Below are positions 47,080 through 54,871 of a DNA stretch of 64,000 nucleotides, one piece after another. The notes under the pieces were generated by a model that did no database searches, was not told the origin of the DNA, and saw only the letters and a program-made list of their open reading frames with translations. Numbering within the stretch: the stretch's first letter is position 1; every line of letters begins with the position of its first letter. Source of the stretch: Burkholderia sp. GAS332 (GTDB taxonomy: Bacteria > Pseudomonadota > Gammaproteobacteria > Burkholderiales > Burkholderiaceae); assembly GCA_900142905.1 (NCBI GenBank), contig FSRV01000002.1, positions 496,001 to 560,000 on the forward strand, written 5' to 3'. The translations under genes were made by a program, and so were the position numbers.

Positions 47080-47100
47080 ATGCTCGTAAACACGAAGTGA
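47080..47100 (+). CDS. Possible 6-residue leader peptide upstream of the binding-protein gene
   Basis: ATG 47080 opens MLVNTK and then a stop. GAGGTG lies 6 nt upstream. The ORF sits between the large palindrome and a stem-loop, which would suit a leader that senses translation. It is too short for confidence. Confidence 0.2.
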   Translation: MLVNTK

Positions 47101-47159
47101 CGACGCTGCACACTTGCCGTTACTGCGCGTGGGTTCAGTTCGGTACGCTGGTTTCAGAT

Positions 47160-47179
47160 GGAAGCCGATAACGGCTTCC
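47160..47179 (+). other. Perfect 8-bp stem-loop in the binding-protein leader
   Basis: GGAAGCCG (47160-47167) and CGGCTTCC (47172-47179) flank an ATAA tetraloop, 48 bp before ATG 47228. It could affect leader stability or translation. Confidence 0.4.
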
Positions 47180-47227
47180 TCAATAAAGCGGGTACCCTTG
47201 CGGGTTCTGCACATATAGGAGACGGAG

Positions 47228-48817
47228 ATGGGAACAACATTGCGGGGCTGGGGCCGGCTGGCAGTCATGGCCGGTGCGTTGGCCGCGAGCGTGTTCGTGC
47301 AGCAGAATGCAGGTGCAGCGGAATTCAGGTATGGGGTCAGCGCAGACGTCACGTCGCTCGATCCGCAGTTCGCCAACTTGCCGGGCAACCGCAACGTTGC
47401 GCGCAATGTGTTCGAGCCGTTGATCGATATGTCGCCAGACGGCCGGTTGCAGCCCGGGCTCGCCGAGTCGTGGAAACCGCTCGACGACAAGACGTGGGAA
47501 ATCAAGCTGCGCAAGAACGTCAAGTTCCAGGACGGCTCGTCGTTCACGGCAGACGATGTGGTCTATTCGCTCGCGCGTCCTGACACGCTGACCAATTCAC
47601 CGGCTACGTTCGGCGTCTTCACGAAAGACATCACCAAAGTGGAGGTGGTCGATCCGTACACGGTCAAGCTGACCACGGCCCGGCCATTGGCTGTGCTGCC
47701 GAACTATCTGTCGATGATTTTCATGCTGTCGAAGAAAGACACGCAGGGACTCAAGAGCGAAGACTTCGAAACCGGCAAGGGTCTCGTCGGCACGGGGCCT
47801 TATAAGTTCTCGCGCTTTTTGCGGGGCGACCGTGTTGAACTGGTCCGCAATGACGCTTATTGGGGCGATAAGCCGGCCTATGACAAGGTGACCGTGCGCA
47901 TCCTGCCGAATGCGGCGGCGCGCGTGGCGGCGATCCTGTCGGGCGACGTCGATGCGGTAATCGACGTACCCAGCGCGGATGTCGCGCGCATCAAGGCTGA
48001 CAAGCAGCTTGCCGTCTACACGAAGCCCAGTACCTTGATGGTCTTCTGGGTGATGAATCAGCTGAATGACAATGCGCCGTATGTGACGGACAACAACGGT
48101 AAGCCGTTGGGCAAGAATCCGTTCAAGGACGTGCGCGTGCGCCGTGCGTTCTCTTTGGCTATCAACCGTCAGGTGCTGGTGGACCGCGTGCTGCAAGGCT
48201 TGGGCGTGGCGACGCAGAACAGTGTGCCGAGCACGATGTTCGGCTACAACCCGGCGCTGCCACCCGATCCGTACAAGCCGGATGAAGCGAAAAAGCTGCT
48301 GGCCGAAGCCGGCTATCCCGAGTGCTTTTCACTGACGCTCTTCGCGCCGAACGATCGCTATGTCAACGATTCTCAACTGGCGCAGGGTGTCGCGCAAATG
48401 CTGACGCGCATCGGTTGTAAGACCAAGGTCGAGACGCAACCGATGGGCACCTTCATCTCGCGCGTGAACCAGTTGCAGCTGGGCTTCTTCATGATCGGCT
48501 GGGGTGCGGATGCGGGCGATATGGGCGTGCAGCTTGAATCGCTGTTCTCGAATCCGACCAACAATCCGTTCCGCAAGATCAACATCCAGACCTACGATTC
48601 GCCGAACTTCTGGAAACCGTTGAATGCGGGGCTGGCAACGGTCGACGATACGAAGCGCGACGCGCTTTACCAGGAAACGTCGAAGGTGTTGCACGATCAA
48701 GTGGGTATCATCCCGACCCATCTGCAGGTTTCCACTTTCGCCGCGCGTGACGGGATTCATATCGTGCCGCGCGTCGATTCGCAGATGTACGGGTTCGACG
48801 CCTCACCGGCGAAGTAA
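47228..48817 (+). CDS. ABC transporter substrate-binding protein, family 5 (DppA/OppA-like)
   Basis: The 529-residue periplasmic protein has a signal peptide ending near AGAAEFRYG, then family-5 motifs: SLDPQFANLPGNRNVARNVFEPLI (in parts), AESWKPLDDKTWEIKLRKNVKF (in parts), GTGPYKFSRF and FKDVRVRRAFSLAINRQVLV. It is the receptor for the importer encoded at 41.6-45.5 kb. GGAGACGGAG precedes ATG 47228. No lipobox is seen. Ligands of this family include peptides, opines, nickel and glycosides; the one here is unknown. Confidence 0.93.
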   Translation: MGTTLRGWGRLAVMAGALAASVFVQQNAGAAEFRYGVSADVTSLDPQFANLPGNRNVARNVFEPLIDMSPDGRLQPGLAESWKPLDDKTWEIKLRKNVKFQDGSSFTADDVVYSLARPDTLTNSPATFGVFTKDITKVEVVDPYTVKLTTARPLAVLPNYLSMIFMLSKKDTQGLKSEDFETGKGLVGTGPYKFSRFLRGDRVELVRNDAYWGDKPAYDKVTVRILPNAAARVAAILSGDVDAVIDVPSADVARIKADKQLAVYTKPSTLMVFWVMNQLNDNAPYVTDNNGKPLGKNPFKDVRVRRAFSLAINRQVLVDRVLQGLGVATQNSVPSTMFGYNPALPPDPYKPDEAKKLLAEAGYPECFSLTLFAPNDRYVNDSQLAQGVAQMLTRIGCKTKVETQPMGTFISRVNQLQLGFFMIGWGADAGDMGVQLESLFSNPTNNPFRKINIQTYDSPNFWKPLNAGLATVDDTKRDALYQETSKVLHDQVGIIPTHLQVSTFAARDGIHIVPRVDSQMYGFDASPAK

Positions 48818-48872
48818 TCGGTGAGCGCCGCCGTGTGTCTCTAGCAAAGCTGCAAGAGCGGCGCGAGCGGCG

Positions 48873-48908
48873 AACGGATCGGCGAGCATGAGCTCGCCGA
48901 TTCGTTTT
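48873..48908 (+). terminator. Rho-independent terminator of the binding-protein gene
   Basis: ACGGATCGGCGAGC (48874-48887) pairs with GCTCGCCGATTCGT (48892-48905), allowing one G-T pair. The loop is ATGA and TTTT follows. Confidence 0.75.
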
Positions 48909-49395
48909 ATCCCAATGTCACGCGCGTGTTGTCGTTGAAGTGCGAAACGAACTTGTCGAGCAGCGCGAGAAATTGCGTGCGCTCGGCCGGATCGAACGGC
49001 GCGAGCAGCGCTTCGACTGATTTCTGCGCATAGCGCTCACATTGGCGGAAGCATTGCTGGCCTGCTTCGGTCAGCGAGATTTCCACTTTGCGCTGGTCCG
49101 TTTCGCTTTTTGCCTTTTCGAGCAGACCTCGCTCGCTCAGAATCTTGACGACGAGCGCGGTGGTCGAGCGGTCGAGGCCGATCAGACGTGCGATGCCGAT
49201 CTGTTCGAGCGGGCCGCTGTGGAAGAGGATGTACAGCACGCCGTATTGGCTGGGCGTCATGTCGAGCGCCGCACAGGCTTCGATGAAGAGGTCGGTCGAG
49301 ATCTGGTGGGCACGCCGGATCATGAAGCCGGGACGGGCGTACAGACGGTCGAGCGGAGTCTGGCGCGTATCGCGCGCCACAGGGTTCTTTGCCAT
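48907..49395 (-). CDS. MarR-family transcriptional regulator
   Basis: The 162-residue protein has a MarR winged helix: SQYGVLYILFHSGPLEQ, IARLIGLDRSTTALVVKILSERGLL (in parts) and the wing KAKSETDQRKVEISLTEAG (in parts). It is the last gene on the minus strand behind the gentisate genes and probably regulates them. I use ATG 49395; a TTG at 49437 is in frame, and neither start has a clear ribosome site. The GCAGACGT operators at 52118 and 52221 are candidate targets. Confidence 0.88.
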   Translation of the reverse strand: MAKNPVARDTRQTPLDRLYARPGFMIRRAHQISTDLFIEACAALDMTPSQYGVLYILFHSGPLEQIGIARLIGLDRSTTALVVKILSERGLLEKAKSETDQRKVEISLTEAGQQCFRQCERYAQKSVEALLAPFDPAERTQFLALLDKFVSHFNDNTRVTLG

Positions 49396-49448
49396 GGACT
49401 CGTATAGGGAAGTGGGCCGCCCGGGGTCGGACGGCAAGCGTGACTGAC

Positions 49449-49459
49449 CGATATTATCG
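49449..49459. promoter_or_regulatory. Short palindrome upstream of marR
   Basis: CGATATTATCG is a perfect 11-nt palindrome 54 bp before the marR ATG. It shares TATTATCG with the GntR-type sites but not with the GCAGACGT sites. Confidence 0.3.
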
Positions 49460-49516
49460 CGCAGTGCGGACGGGATGCCGCAAAGTGGGGCGGATAACGG
49501 GTGTCATCCGCGCAGA

Positions 49517-50161
49517 TTACTGTGCGTCAGGCTGCTGTCCGGGCGCAGCCGCAGCGAATGCCGGCAACTGCATGCAGCGCTGTGCGATGCGGCCAAGCAC
49601 CGGGTAGGCACTCAGGTCGACGTTAAAACGTTGTGCGTTGAAAACTTGCGGCACGAGCGTGAGATCGGCCAGCGTCGGTTGGTCGCCGTAGCAGAATTGA
49701 CCCGTCGTGTGACTGTGTGCAAGCCTTGTTTCCAGCGCGGAAAAACCCCCGTGAACCCAGTGGTGATACCAGGCGTCTTTCGCTTCCTGTGTCAGCCCGG
49801 CCGTATCACCAAGGTATTTGAGTACGCGCAGGTTGTTGAGCGGATGGATGTCGCACGCGATGTCCAGAGCCAACGCACGCACGGTGGCGCGGCCGAGCGG
49901 GTCGCGTGGCAGTAGCGGTGGCTCGGGATGCAGTTCGTCCAGGTACTCGATGATCGCAAGCGACTGATGGAGCGACACCTCGCCGTTCCTGAGCACCGGG
50001 ACGAGTGCCTCCGGACTGAGCGAGCGATAGGCGGGGGCGAACTGCTCACCGCCGTCGCGCGACAGATGCACGGGGATGTAATCGAATGGCAGGCCCTTCA
50101 GACCCAGTGCAATCCGCACGCGATACGATGCGGAGCTGCGAAAAAAATTGTGAAGCTGCAC
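49517..50161 (-). CDS. Maleylpyruvate isomerase (zeta-class GST fold)
   Basis: The 214-residue enzyme begins with QLHNFFRSSASYRVRIALGLKG, the zeta-GST active-site region, and has VPVLRNGEVSLHQSLAIIEYLDE (in parts), CDIHPLNNLRVLKYL and QPTLADLTLVPQVFNA. It turns maleylpyruvate into fumarylpyruvate, often with glutathione. The start is GTG 50161, supported by AAGGA 6 nt upstream. It lies between the hydrolase and marR on the same strand. Confidence 0.92.
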   Translation of the reverse strand: MQLHNFFRSSASYRVRIALGLKGLPFDYIPVHLSRDGGEQFAPAYRSLSPEALVPVLRNGEVSLHQSLAIIEYLDELHPEPPLLPRDPLGRATVRALALDIACDIHPLNNLRVLKYLGDTAGLTQEAKDAWYHHWVHGGFSALETRLAHSHTTGQFCYGDQPTLADLTLVPQVFNAQRFNVDLSAYPVLGRIAQRCMQLPAFAAAAPGQQPDAQ

Positions 50162-50211
50162 GGAATATCCTTGATGAACGGAGCATGACGCTCCGTTGTG
50201 AGGTGAGTCGT

Positions 50212-50910
50212 TCAGACCACTTTGACTTGGAATTCGCCGAGACCGTCGATGCCGCCATGCATCGTATCGCCCTTGATGACTGCGCCGACCCCTTCCGGTG
50301 TGCCGGTATAGATCAGATCGCCGGGCACCAGTTCGAAGAAGCGCGACAGATACGCGATCGTTTCCGCGACCGACCAGATCAGTTGCGAGACGTCCGCGCG
50401 TTGCTTCGACGTGCCATTGACGTTCAGCCAGATCGCGCCGTCCTTCAGATGACCCGTGTGTTCAGCGCGATGCAGTGGGCCGATCGGCGCGGAGTGATCG
50501 AACGCCTTGCCGATATCCCATGGGCGGCCCATTTTCCGCATTTCCATCTGCAGATCGCGGCGCGTCATGTCGAGTCCGAGTGCGTAGCCAAACACGTGAT
50601 CGAGTGCGTCATCGACGGAGATATCTTTACCCCCCTTGCCGATTGCCGCGACCAGTTCCATTTCGTAGTGGCAGTTGTCCGTCTCGGACGGATACGGAAA
50701 TTCGCCCGTTTTGCCCGGTGCGACATGGACGATGGCGTCGGCTGGCTTGCAGAAGAAAAATGGCGGCTCGCGATCCGGATCGAAGCCCATCTCGCGCGCA
50801 TGGGCGGCGTAGTTGCGCCCAACGCAGTAGATGCGCCGGACGGGAAATGCCTCGTCCGAACCGGCAACCGGGACCGTCACCGCGGGCGCGGACTCAAAGA
50901 CCAGATTCAT
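50212..50910 (-). CDS. Fumarylpyruvate hydrolase (FAA hydrolase family)
   Basis: The 232-residue protein has RRIYCVGRNYAAHAREMG, FFFCKPADAIV, CHYEMELVAAIGKGG, DMTRRDLQMEMRKMGRPWDIGKAFD (in parts) and GDLIYTGTPEGVGAV, all typical of FAH-family enzymes with a divalent metal. It cuts fumarylpyruvate into fumarate and pyruvate, the last gentisate step. GGAGAAT precedes ATG 50910. Confidence 0.93.
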   Translation of the reverse strand: MNLVFESAPAVTVPVAGSDEAFPVRRIYCVGRNYAAHAREMGFDPDREPPFFFCKPADAIVHVAPGKTGEFPYPSETDNCHYEMELVAAIGKGGKDISVDDALDHVFGYALGLDMTRRDLQMEMRKMGRPWDIGKAFDHSAPIGPLHRAEHTGHLKDGAIWLNVNGTSKQRADVSQLIWSVAETIAYLSRFFELVPGDLIYTGTPEGVGAVIKGDTMHGGIDGLGEFQVKVV

Positions 50911-50971
50911 TGAATATTCTCCAGGTGTGATTGTGTGTGGTGCTGACCGGCGCGATTGTCAATGCGCGCGT

Positions 50972-52024
50972 TCACGCGTCCAGCTTCTCTTCGCGCAGAA
51001 TGTTGAGCGCGGTTTGCACAGGCCGGTCCGAAAAGCTGAACAGCACCGCGTCGTCGTTCGCGTGCAGCGTGAAGGTTTTCCATGAAGGCACGACGAAGTG
51101 ATCCTTCGGACCGAATTCGAAGCTTTGCCCGTCGATGACCACGCGTCCGGTTCCCTCGACAACCGAGTACACGGCACCGTCGGTGCTGCGGAACGGTTTG
51201 CCTGAGAAACCGGCCGGCAGGTACTGCATGAACGTGGCAAGCGTCGGCATGGGCCAGCCGCCGGTTGCAGGGTTGACATAGCGCAGCTTGACGCCATGCC
51301 ATGCGTCGACGTCACCATCGCGATAGAGGCGCTCGAGCACTTCGCGTGTGCGGTCGTAGGGGTAGCTGAAGATGGGCGAGGTCGGCGATGAAGGCTGATA
51401 GTCGACCGGCAACAGGTTGTGTCCATAGCGTGCGAGCGCATTGCCTTCGGGACGGGTAACGCGTTGCGACATGGCCGTGCTTTTTTCCTCGAAGCCCGCA
51501 TCGAAGAAGCGAATCATCGGAATATCCAGACCGTCGAGCCAGACGACCGGTTCACTGTGGCCGTCGATACCCTCGTTGCCGTGATCGTGCCAGGTCCAGC
51601 CCGGCGTAATGATGAAGTCGCCCGGCATCATGGTCGTGCGTTCGCCGTCAACCGCCGTATAAGCGCCACGGCCATGCACGATGAAGCGCAACGCCGATTG
51701 CACGTGGCGGTGGGCCGGCGCGACCTCGCCCGGCAGAATCAGTTGCAATCCGGCATAGAGCGATTGCGTCACGCTGGCGTGGCCGGGCAGCGCGGGGTTC
51801 TCGAGCACGAGCACGCGGCGCACGGCTTCCTCTGCCGTGATCAAGGTGCCGGCCTGTTCGATGTAGGGCAGCACCTCGCGCCATTTCCACAGCGCTGGCA
51901 CACAGGGCCCATTGGGCTGGTGCGGCACCAGTGTGCTAAGCGATTCCCACAGGGGAATCATGTTGAGTTCGCGGATCTGCTGATAGAAAGCTTTCCTGTC
52001 TGACGTGGGAAGGCCAGTGGTCAT
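50972..52024 (-). CDS. Gentisate 1,2-dioxygenase
   Basis: The 350-residue bicupin opens gentisate to maleylpyruvate with Fe(II) and O2. The metal His residues are in PAHRHVQSALRF (H105, H107) and GWTWHDHGN (H146, H148). Other family blocks are LWESLSTLVPHQP, GDFIITPG and a second cupin with FGPKDHFVVPSWK. AGGAGACAAGC precedes ATG 52024. It heads the minus-strand operon hydrolase-isomerase-marR, divergent from the FAD hydroxylase. Confidence 0.95.
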   Translation of the reverse strand: MTTGLPTSDRKAFYQQIRELNMIPLWESLSTLVPHQPNGPCVPALWKWREVLPYIEQAGTLITAEEAVRRVLVLENPALPGHASVTQSLYAGLQLILPGEVAPAHRHVQSALRFIVHGRGAYTAVDGERTTMMPGDFIITPGWTWHDHGNEGIDGHSEPVVWLDGLDIPMIRFFDAGFEEKSTAMSQRVTRPEGNALARYGHNLLPVDYQPSSPTSPIFSYPYDRTREVLERLYRDGDVDAWHGVKLRYVNPATGGWPMPTLATFMQYLPAGFSGKPFRSTDGAVYSVVEGTGRVVIDGQSFEFGPKDHFVVPSWKTFTLHANDDAVLFSFSDRPVQTALNILREEKLDA

Positions 52025-52117
52025 TGCTTGTCTCCTGTCTTTTTCTGGAAACGCCGTGTCTCATCGAACGGCGTGGGTCTATCTGGCGATGCATGACGGT
52101 GCTCTGACGAATAATCG

Positions 52118-52130
52118 GCAGACGTATGTC
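52118..52130. promoter_or_regulatory. Candidate operator, gentisate-dioxygenase side
   Basis: GCAGACGTATGTC is an imperfect copy of the palindrome at 52221. On the minus strand it overlaps a TTGACA -35 element (52132-52127). Confidence 0.5.
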
Positions 52131-52188
52131 AAAAGATATTGAATCTTGATCGTCGTGTCAAATGAATTCCGTTGTCCGGATGAATCGC

Positions 52189-52217
52189 TTGACGAAGCCG
52201 GAATGGCTCACTATATT
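52189..52217 (+). promoter_or_regulatory. Sigma-70 promoter of the FAD hydroxylase gene
   Basis: TTGACG (52189-52194) and TATATT (52212-52217) are separated by 17 nt, close to consensus. Transcription would start within or next to the operator at 52221. Confidence 0.55.
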
Positions 52218-52220
52218 TCG

Positions 52221-52232
52221 GCAGACGTCTGC
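52221..52232. promoter_or_regulatory. Candidate operator, FAD hydroxylase side
   Basis: GCAGACGTCTGC is a perfect 12-nt palindrome just after the -10 box, the position expected for a repressor. The adjacent marR gene is the likely source of the regulator. Confidence 0.6.
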
Positions 52233-52312
52233 GTAAATGGTGAGTAACCGTGCAACGCGGGAGACGGATTCAACGGCGCGCTGCTCCGCGCTCATCACGA
52301 AAGAGGAGACAG

Positions 52313-53569
52313 ATGAAAAAGGATACTGAGGTCGTCATCGTTGGTGCGGGGATTGGCGGCTTGACGCTGGCGCTGACGTTGCACAAGGCAGGCATCGCGA
52401 GCCGTATTTTCGAAGCGGCGCCTGAAATCAGGCCGCTTGGCGTCGGGATCAACCTGCTGCCGCATGCGACGCGTGAACTGGCGGAACTCGATCTGCTCAC
52501 CGAGTTGGCGGCGGTCGGTGTGACGACGCAGGAGTCCGTGTTTTTCAATCGCCACGGACAACTGATCTACCGCGAACCGGCTGGACGTTTTGCCGGTTAC
52601 GATCATCCGCAGTTCTCGATCCATCGCGGCGACCTGCAGAGCGTATTGCTCAAGGCGGTGCTTGAACGTCTGGGGCCGGACAGCGTCGTGACGGACCGTC
52701 GCTGTGTCAGCGCAACTCAGGACGAGACAGGCGCCATCGCGCGCTTTATCGATAGCGCCGGCAAAGAGCATTTCGCTAGCTGCGCGGCGATCGTGGCGTG
52801 CGACGGTATTCACTCGGCGATTCGCAAACAGTTCTACCCGGACGAGGGCGCGCCGCGCTATTCCGGTTTCAACATGTGGCGCGGAACGATCATCGCGCCG
52901 CCGTTCCTGAGCGGTGGCAGCATGGTGCGTGCCGGCTGGCTGACGCACGGCAAGATGGTCATTTACCCGATCCGCGATAACGTGGATGCCGCAGGCAATC
53001 AGTTGGTGAACTGGGTCGCCGAAATCGAGGCGCCGCAACCCGCGCGCCGCGACTGGAATGGGACAGGGCGCCTCGCCGATTTCTTCCCGGCATTCGCGGA
53101 CTGGCATTTCGACTGGCTGGATGTGGCCGCGATGATCGAAGCAACGGAGACGATTCTGGAATATCCGATGGTCGATCAGGATCCGCTGCCGCGCTGGACA
53201 TTTGGCCGCATCACGCTGTTGGGGGACGCGGCGCATCCGATGGTGCCGCGCGGTTCGAACGGTGCCGGGCAAGCGATTCTGGACGCGCGTTTTCTGGCCG
53301 ACCGTTGTGCGGAACTGGGCGTCTGCGAGGAGGCACTGCTTGGCTATGATCGAGCGCGCGTCAAGGCGACCGGCGACGTCGTGCTGATGAACCGCAAGGC
53401 GCCGCCTGATCGGATTTTGCAGGTGGTCTACGAGCGCACGCAGGGGCAGCGCTTCGAGCGGATTGAAGATGTGGTCAGCGCGGAAGAGTTAAGCCAGATC
53501 GCGAATCAGTACAAGACGGTCGCTGGCTTTCATCTCGACGATCTGAAGGCGAAGCAACGGGTAGGATGA
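52313..53569 (+). CDS. FAD-dependent aromatic hydroxylase (PHBH class)
   Basis: The 418-residue flavoprotein has GxGxxG in VIVGAGIGGLTLALTLHKAGI (in parts), the RPLGVGINLLPHATREL segment, ACDGIHSAIR (the DG motif) and TLLGDAAHPMVPRGSNGAGQAILDA (in parts). From its neighbours it should make gentisate from 3-hydroxybenzoate or salicylate. By memory its sequence lies nearer the PhzS-like flavin-dependent oxidoreductase group than classical 3-hydroxybenzoate 6-hydroxylases, so the substrate is uncertain. GAGGAGACAG precedes ATG 52313. Confidence 0.85.
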   Translation: MKKDTEVVIVGAGIGGLTLALTLHKAGIASRIFEAAPEIRPLGVGINLLPHATRELAELDLLTELAAVGVTTQESVFFNRHGQLIYREPAGRFAGYDHPQFSIHRGDLQSVLLKAVLERLGPDSVVTDRRCVSATQDETGAIARFIDSAGKEHFASCAAIVACDGIHSAIRKQFYPDEGAPRYSGFNMWRGTIIAPPFLSGGSMVRAGWLTHGKMVIYPIRDNVDAAGNQLVNWVAEIEAPQPARRDWNGTGRLADFFPAFADWHFDWLDVAAMIEATETILEYPMVDQDPLPRWTFGRITLLGDAAHPMVPRGSNGAGQAILDARFLADRCAELGVCEEALLGYDRARVKATGDVVLMNRKAPPDRILQVVYERTQGQRFERIEDVVSAEELSQIANQYKTVAGFHLDDLKAKQRVG

Positions 53570-53587
53570 CGCCTGCCTCCGATATAC

Positions 53588-53613
53588 GTATAAACGATAT
53601 ATACTGTTTATAC
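53588..53613. promoter_or_regulatory. 26-bp palindrome upstream of the Lys/Ala-repeat gene
   Basis: GTATAAAC (53588-53595) and GTTTATAC (53606-53613) are perfect arms around 10 nt. The site closely resembles the one at 47032. It lies 22 bp before ATG 53636. Confidence 0.5.
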
Positions 53614-53635
53614 AGTTATCAATTCGGAGGTAAAC

Positions 53636-54343
53636 ATGACAGCACCTGTCACTCAGGAGCACACCAAGAAGGCGTTCCATTTCCCGAAGAGCTCGGCTAA
53701 GCACGCGGTAGACGGCGCGGAGCCGGCAGTCGCGCCGGAACAGCCGGCGCAAGCGGCGCCTGTCGTCAAGAAGTCGGCCAAAACGAAGCGCTCGGCAGCC
53801 GCAGAAGCGACCCCTGCCGGTAAGAAGGCGAGTAAAGCGAAGCGTTCGGCGGCTTCGGAAGCGGCGCCTGTCGTTAAGAAGGCTGCCAAAGCGAAGCGCT
53901 CGGGTACTGCAGAAGCGGCCCCTGTCGCCAAGAAGGCGGTCAAAGCGAAGCGTTCGGCAGCCGTGGAAGCGGCCCCTGTCGTCAAGAAGGCGGCCAAAGC
54001 CAAGCGTTCGGTAGTAGCGGAAGCCGCGCCGGTCGTCGAGAAAGCAAGCAAGCCGAAGCGCTCGGCAGTTGCGGAAGCCGCGCCTGCCGCCGCTCCTGAT
54101 GTCAAAAAAGCCAAGGCGCCGAAGAAAGAAAAAGTCGTGCGCGACAGCTTCACGATGCCGAAATCGGACTACGACAAGCTCGCGTCGCTCAAGCAGAAGT
54201 GCCTTGACGCCGGCGTGCCGGTCAAGAAGAGCGAGCTGTTGCGCGCAGGCTTGATGATGCTGGAGTCGGCAGCGCCGCAGCGCCTGCTTGCCGCGGTGTC
54301 GTCGCTCGAGACGGTGAAGACGGGGCGTCCCGCGAAGGGCTAA
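53636..54343 (+). CDS. Lys/Ala-rich repeat protein (histone H1/AlgP-like) with conserved C-terminal domain
   Basis: The 235-residue protein has three parts. Residues 1-44 are an ordinary N-terminus. Residues 45-152 are six 18-residue repeats of the form KKAxKAKRSxxxEAAPVx, highly basic and like the C-terminal tails of bacterial H1-like proteins. Residues 164-235 are a compact domain (RDSFTMPKSDYDKLASLK, KKSELLRAGLMML, GRPAK) that I know from Burkholderia hypothetical proteins and that may be ribbon-helix-helix-like. DNA binding is likely. GGAGG precedes ATG 53636. Confidence 0.82.
   Translation: MTAPVTQEHTKKAFHFPKSSAKHAVDGAEPAVAPEQPAQAAPVVKKSAKTKRSAAAEATPAGKKASKAKRSAASEAAPVVKKAAKAKRSGTAEAAPVAKKAVKAKRSAAVEAAPVVKKAAKAKRSVVAEAAPVVEKASKPKRSAVAEAAPAAAPDVKKAKAPKKEKVVRDSFTMPKSDYDKLASLKQKCLDAGVPVKKSELLRAGLMMLESAAPQRLLAAVSSLETVKTGRPAKG
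53768..54091 (+). repeat. Six in-frame 54-bp tandem repeats
   Basis: The segment encodes six 18-residue units within the Lys/Ala-rich protein. The units differ at several codons, so they are old rather than freshly amplified. Confidence 0.8.
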
Positions 54344-54871
54344 ACCTGGCATCGTGGTTCGATGCAAGATTTAGCTGGCGTCGTGCCCGCCCGGGCGGTG
54401 TCGGACTGCAGCGCATCCGGCTGCAATTTCTCGAGCCGTAGGGGCGGGTACGAAACGTCATTATGACACCGCCATATGGCTGGAAGGTGACGGACAAATT
54501 ACGTCGAGCCGCCAGCAGTTTCCCAACGAATCCGCCCTGTAACCTGATCGAACAGGGAACGCACGCGGGGAACGCAAGCCGGTTGTAAATCCATTTCGGC
54601 GCGCGATCCGTTCGCCTTTCCGTGATTCGTCTTCACTGTCCCTCTCGATGAGCGTGACGGAAGCAGTAGACCCCTCCTCAGCAATTCTCACAATGATCGA
54701 GATTCCGCGCTGGCTCGCGTCCGGAGCGCTCGACTCGACTCGACTTTTTTTGCCAGTCAGTCTGGGTTAATCCACGATTGCCGCCTGGATAGGGCGCTTA
54801 ATCCGGGCCATGTGCAGCCGCATTCGTGTGCTCTAGACGACTGGTCTAATTGAGGCCATAATCCGGTTCCT
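54344..54871. other. Intergenic region with the nemR-like operator
   Basis: In 528 bp I see no supportable gene. A 76-codon minus-strand frame (54461-54691) has no recognisable motif. A short CGATGC hairpin follows the repeat-protein gene and a TetR-type operator lies at its right end. Confidence 0.5.
54834..54848. promoter_or_regulatory. NemR-type operator
   Basis: TAGAC-N5-GTCTA is a perfect inverted repeat ending 23 bp before ATG 54872. The half CTGGTCTA agrees with the E. coli NemR box as I remember it. Confidence 0.55.

Larger units (their letters stand above)
46838..47227. other. Divergent control region between porin and binding-protein genes
   Basis: This 390-bp gene-free region holds the large palindrome at 47032, a possible 6-codon leader ORF at 47080 and a perfect stem-loop at 47160. 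I see no longer coding sequence in it. Confidence 0.6.

Noticed and set aside
54461..54691. 76-codon minus-strand open frame before the nemR-like gene
   Set aside because: GTG start without a ribosome site and no recognisable motif.
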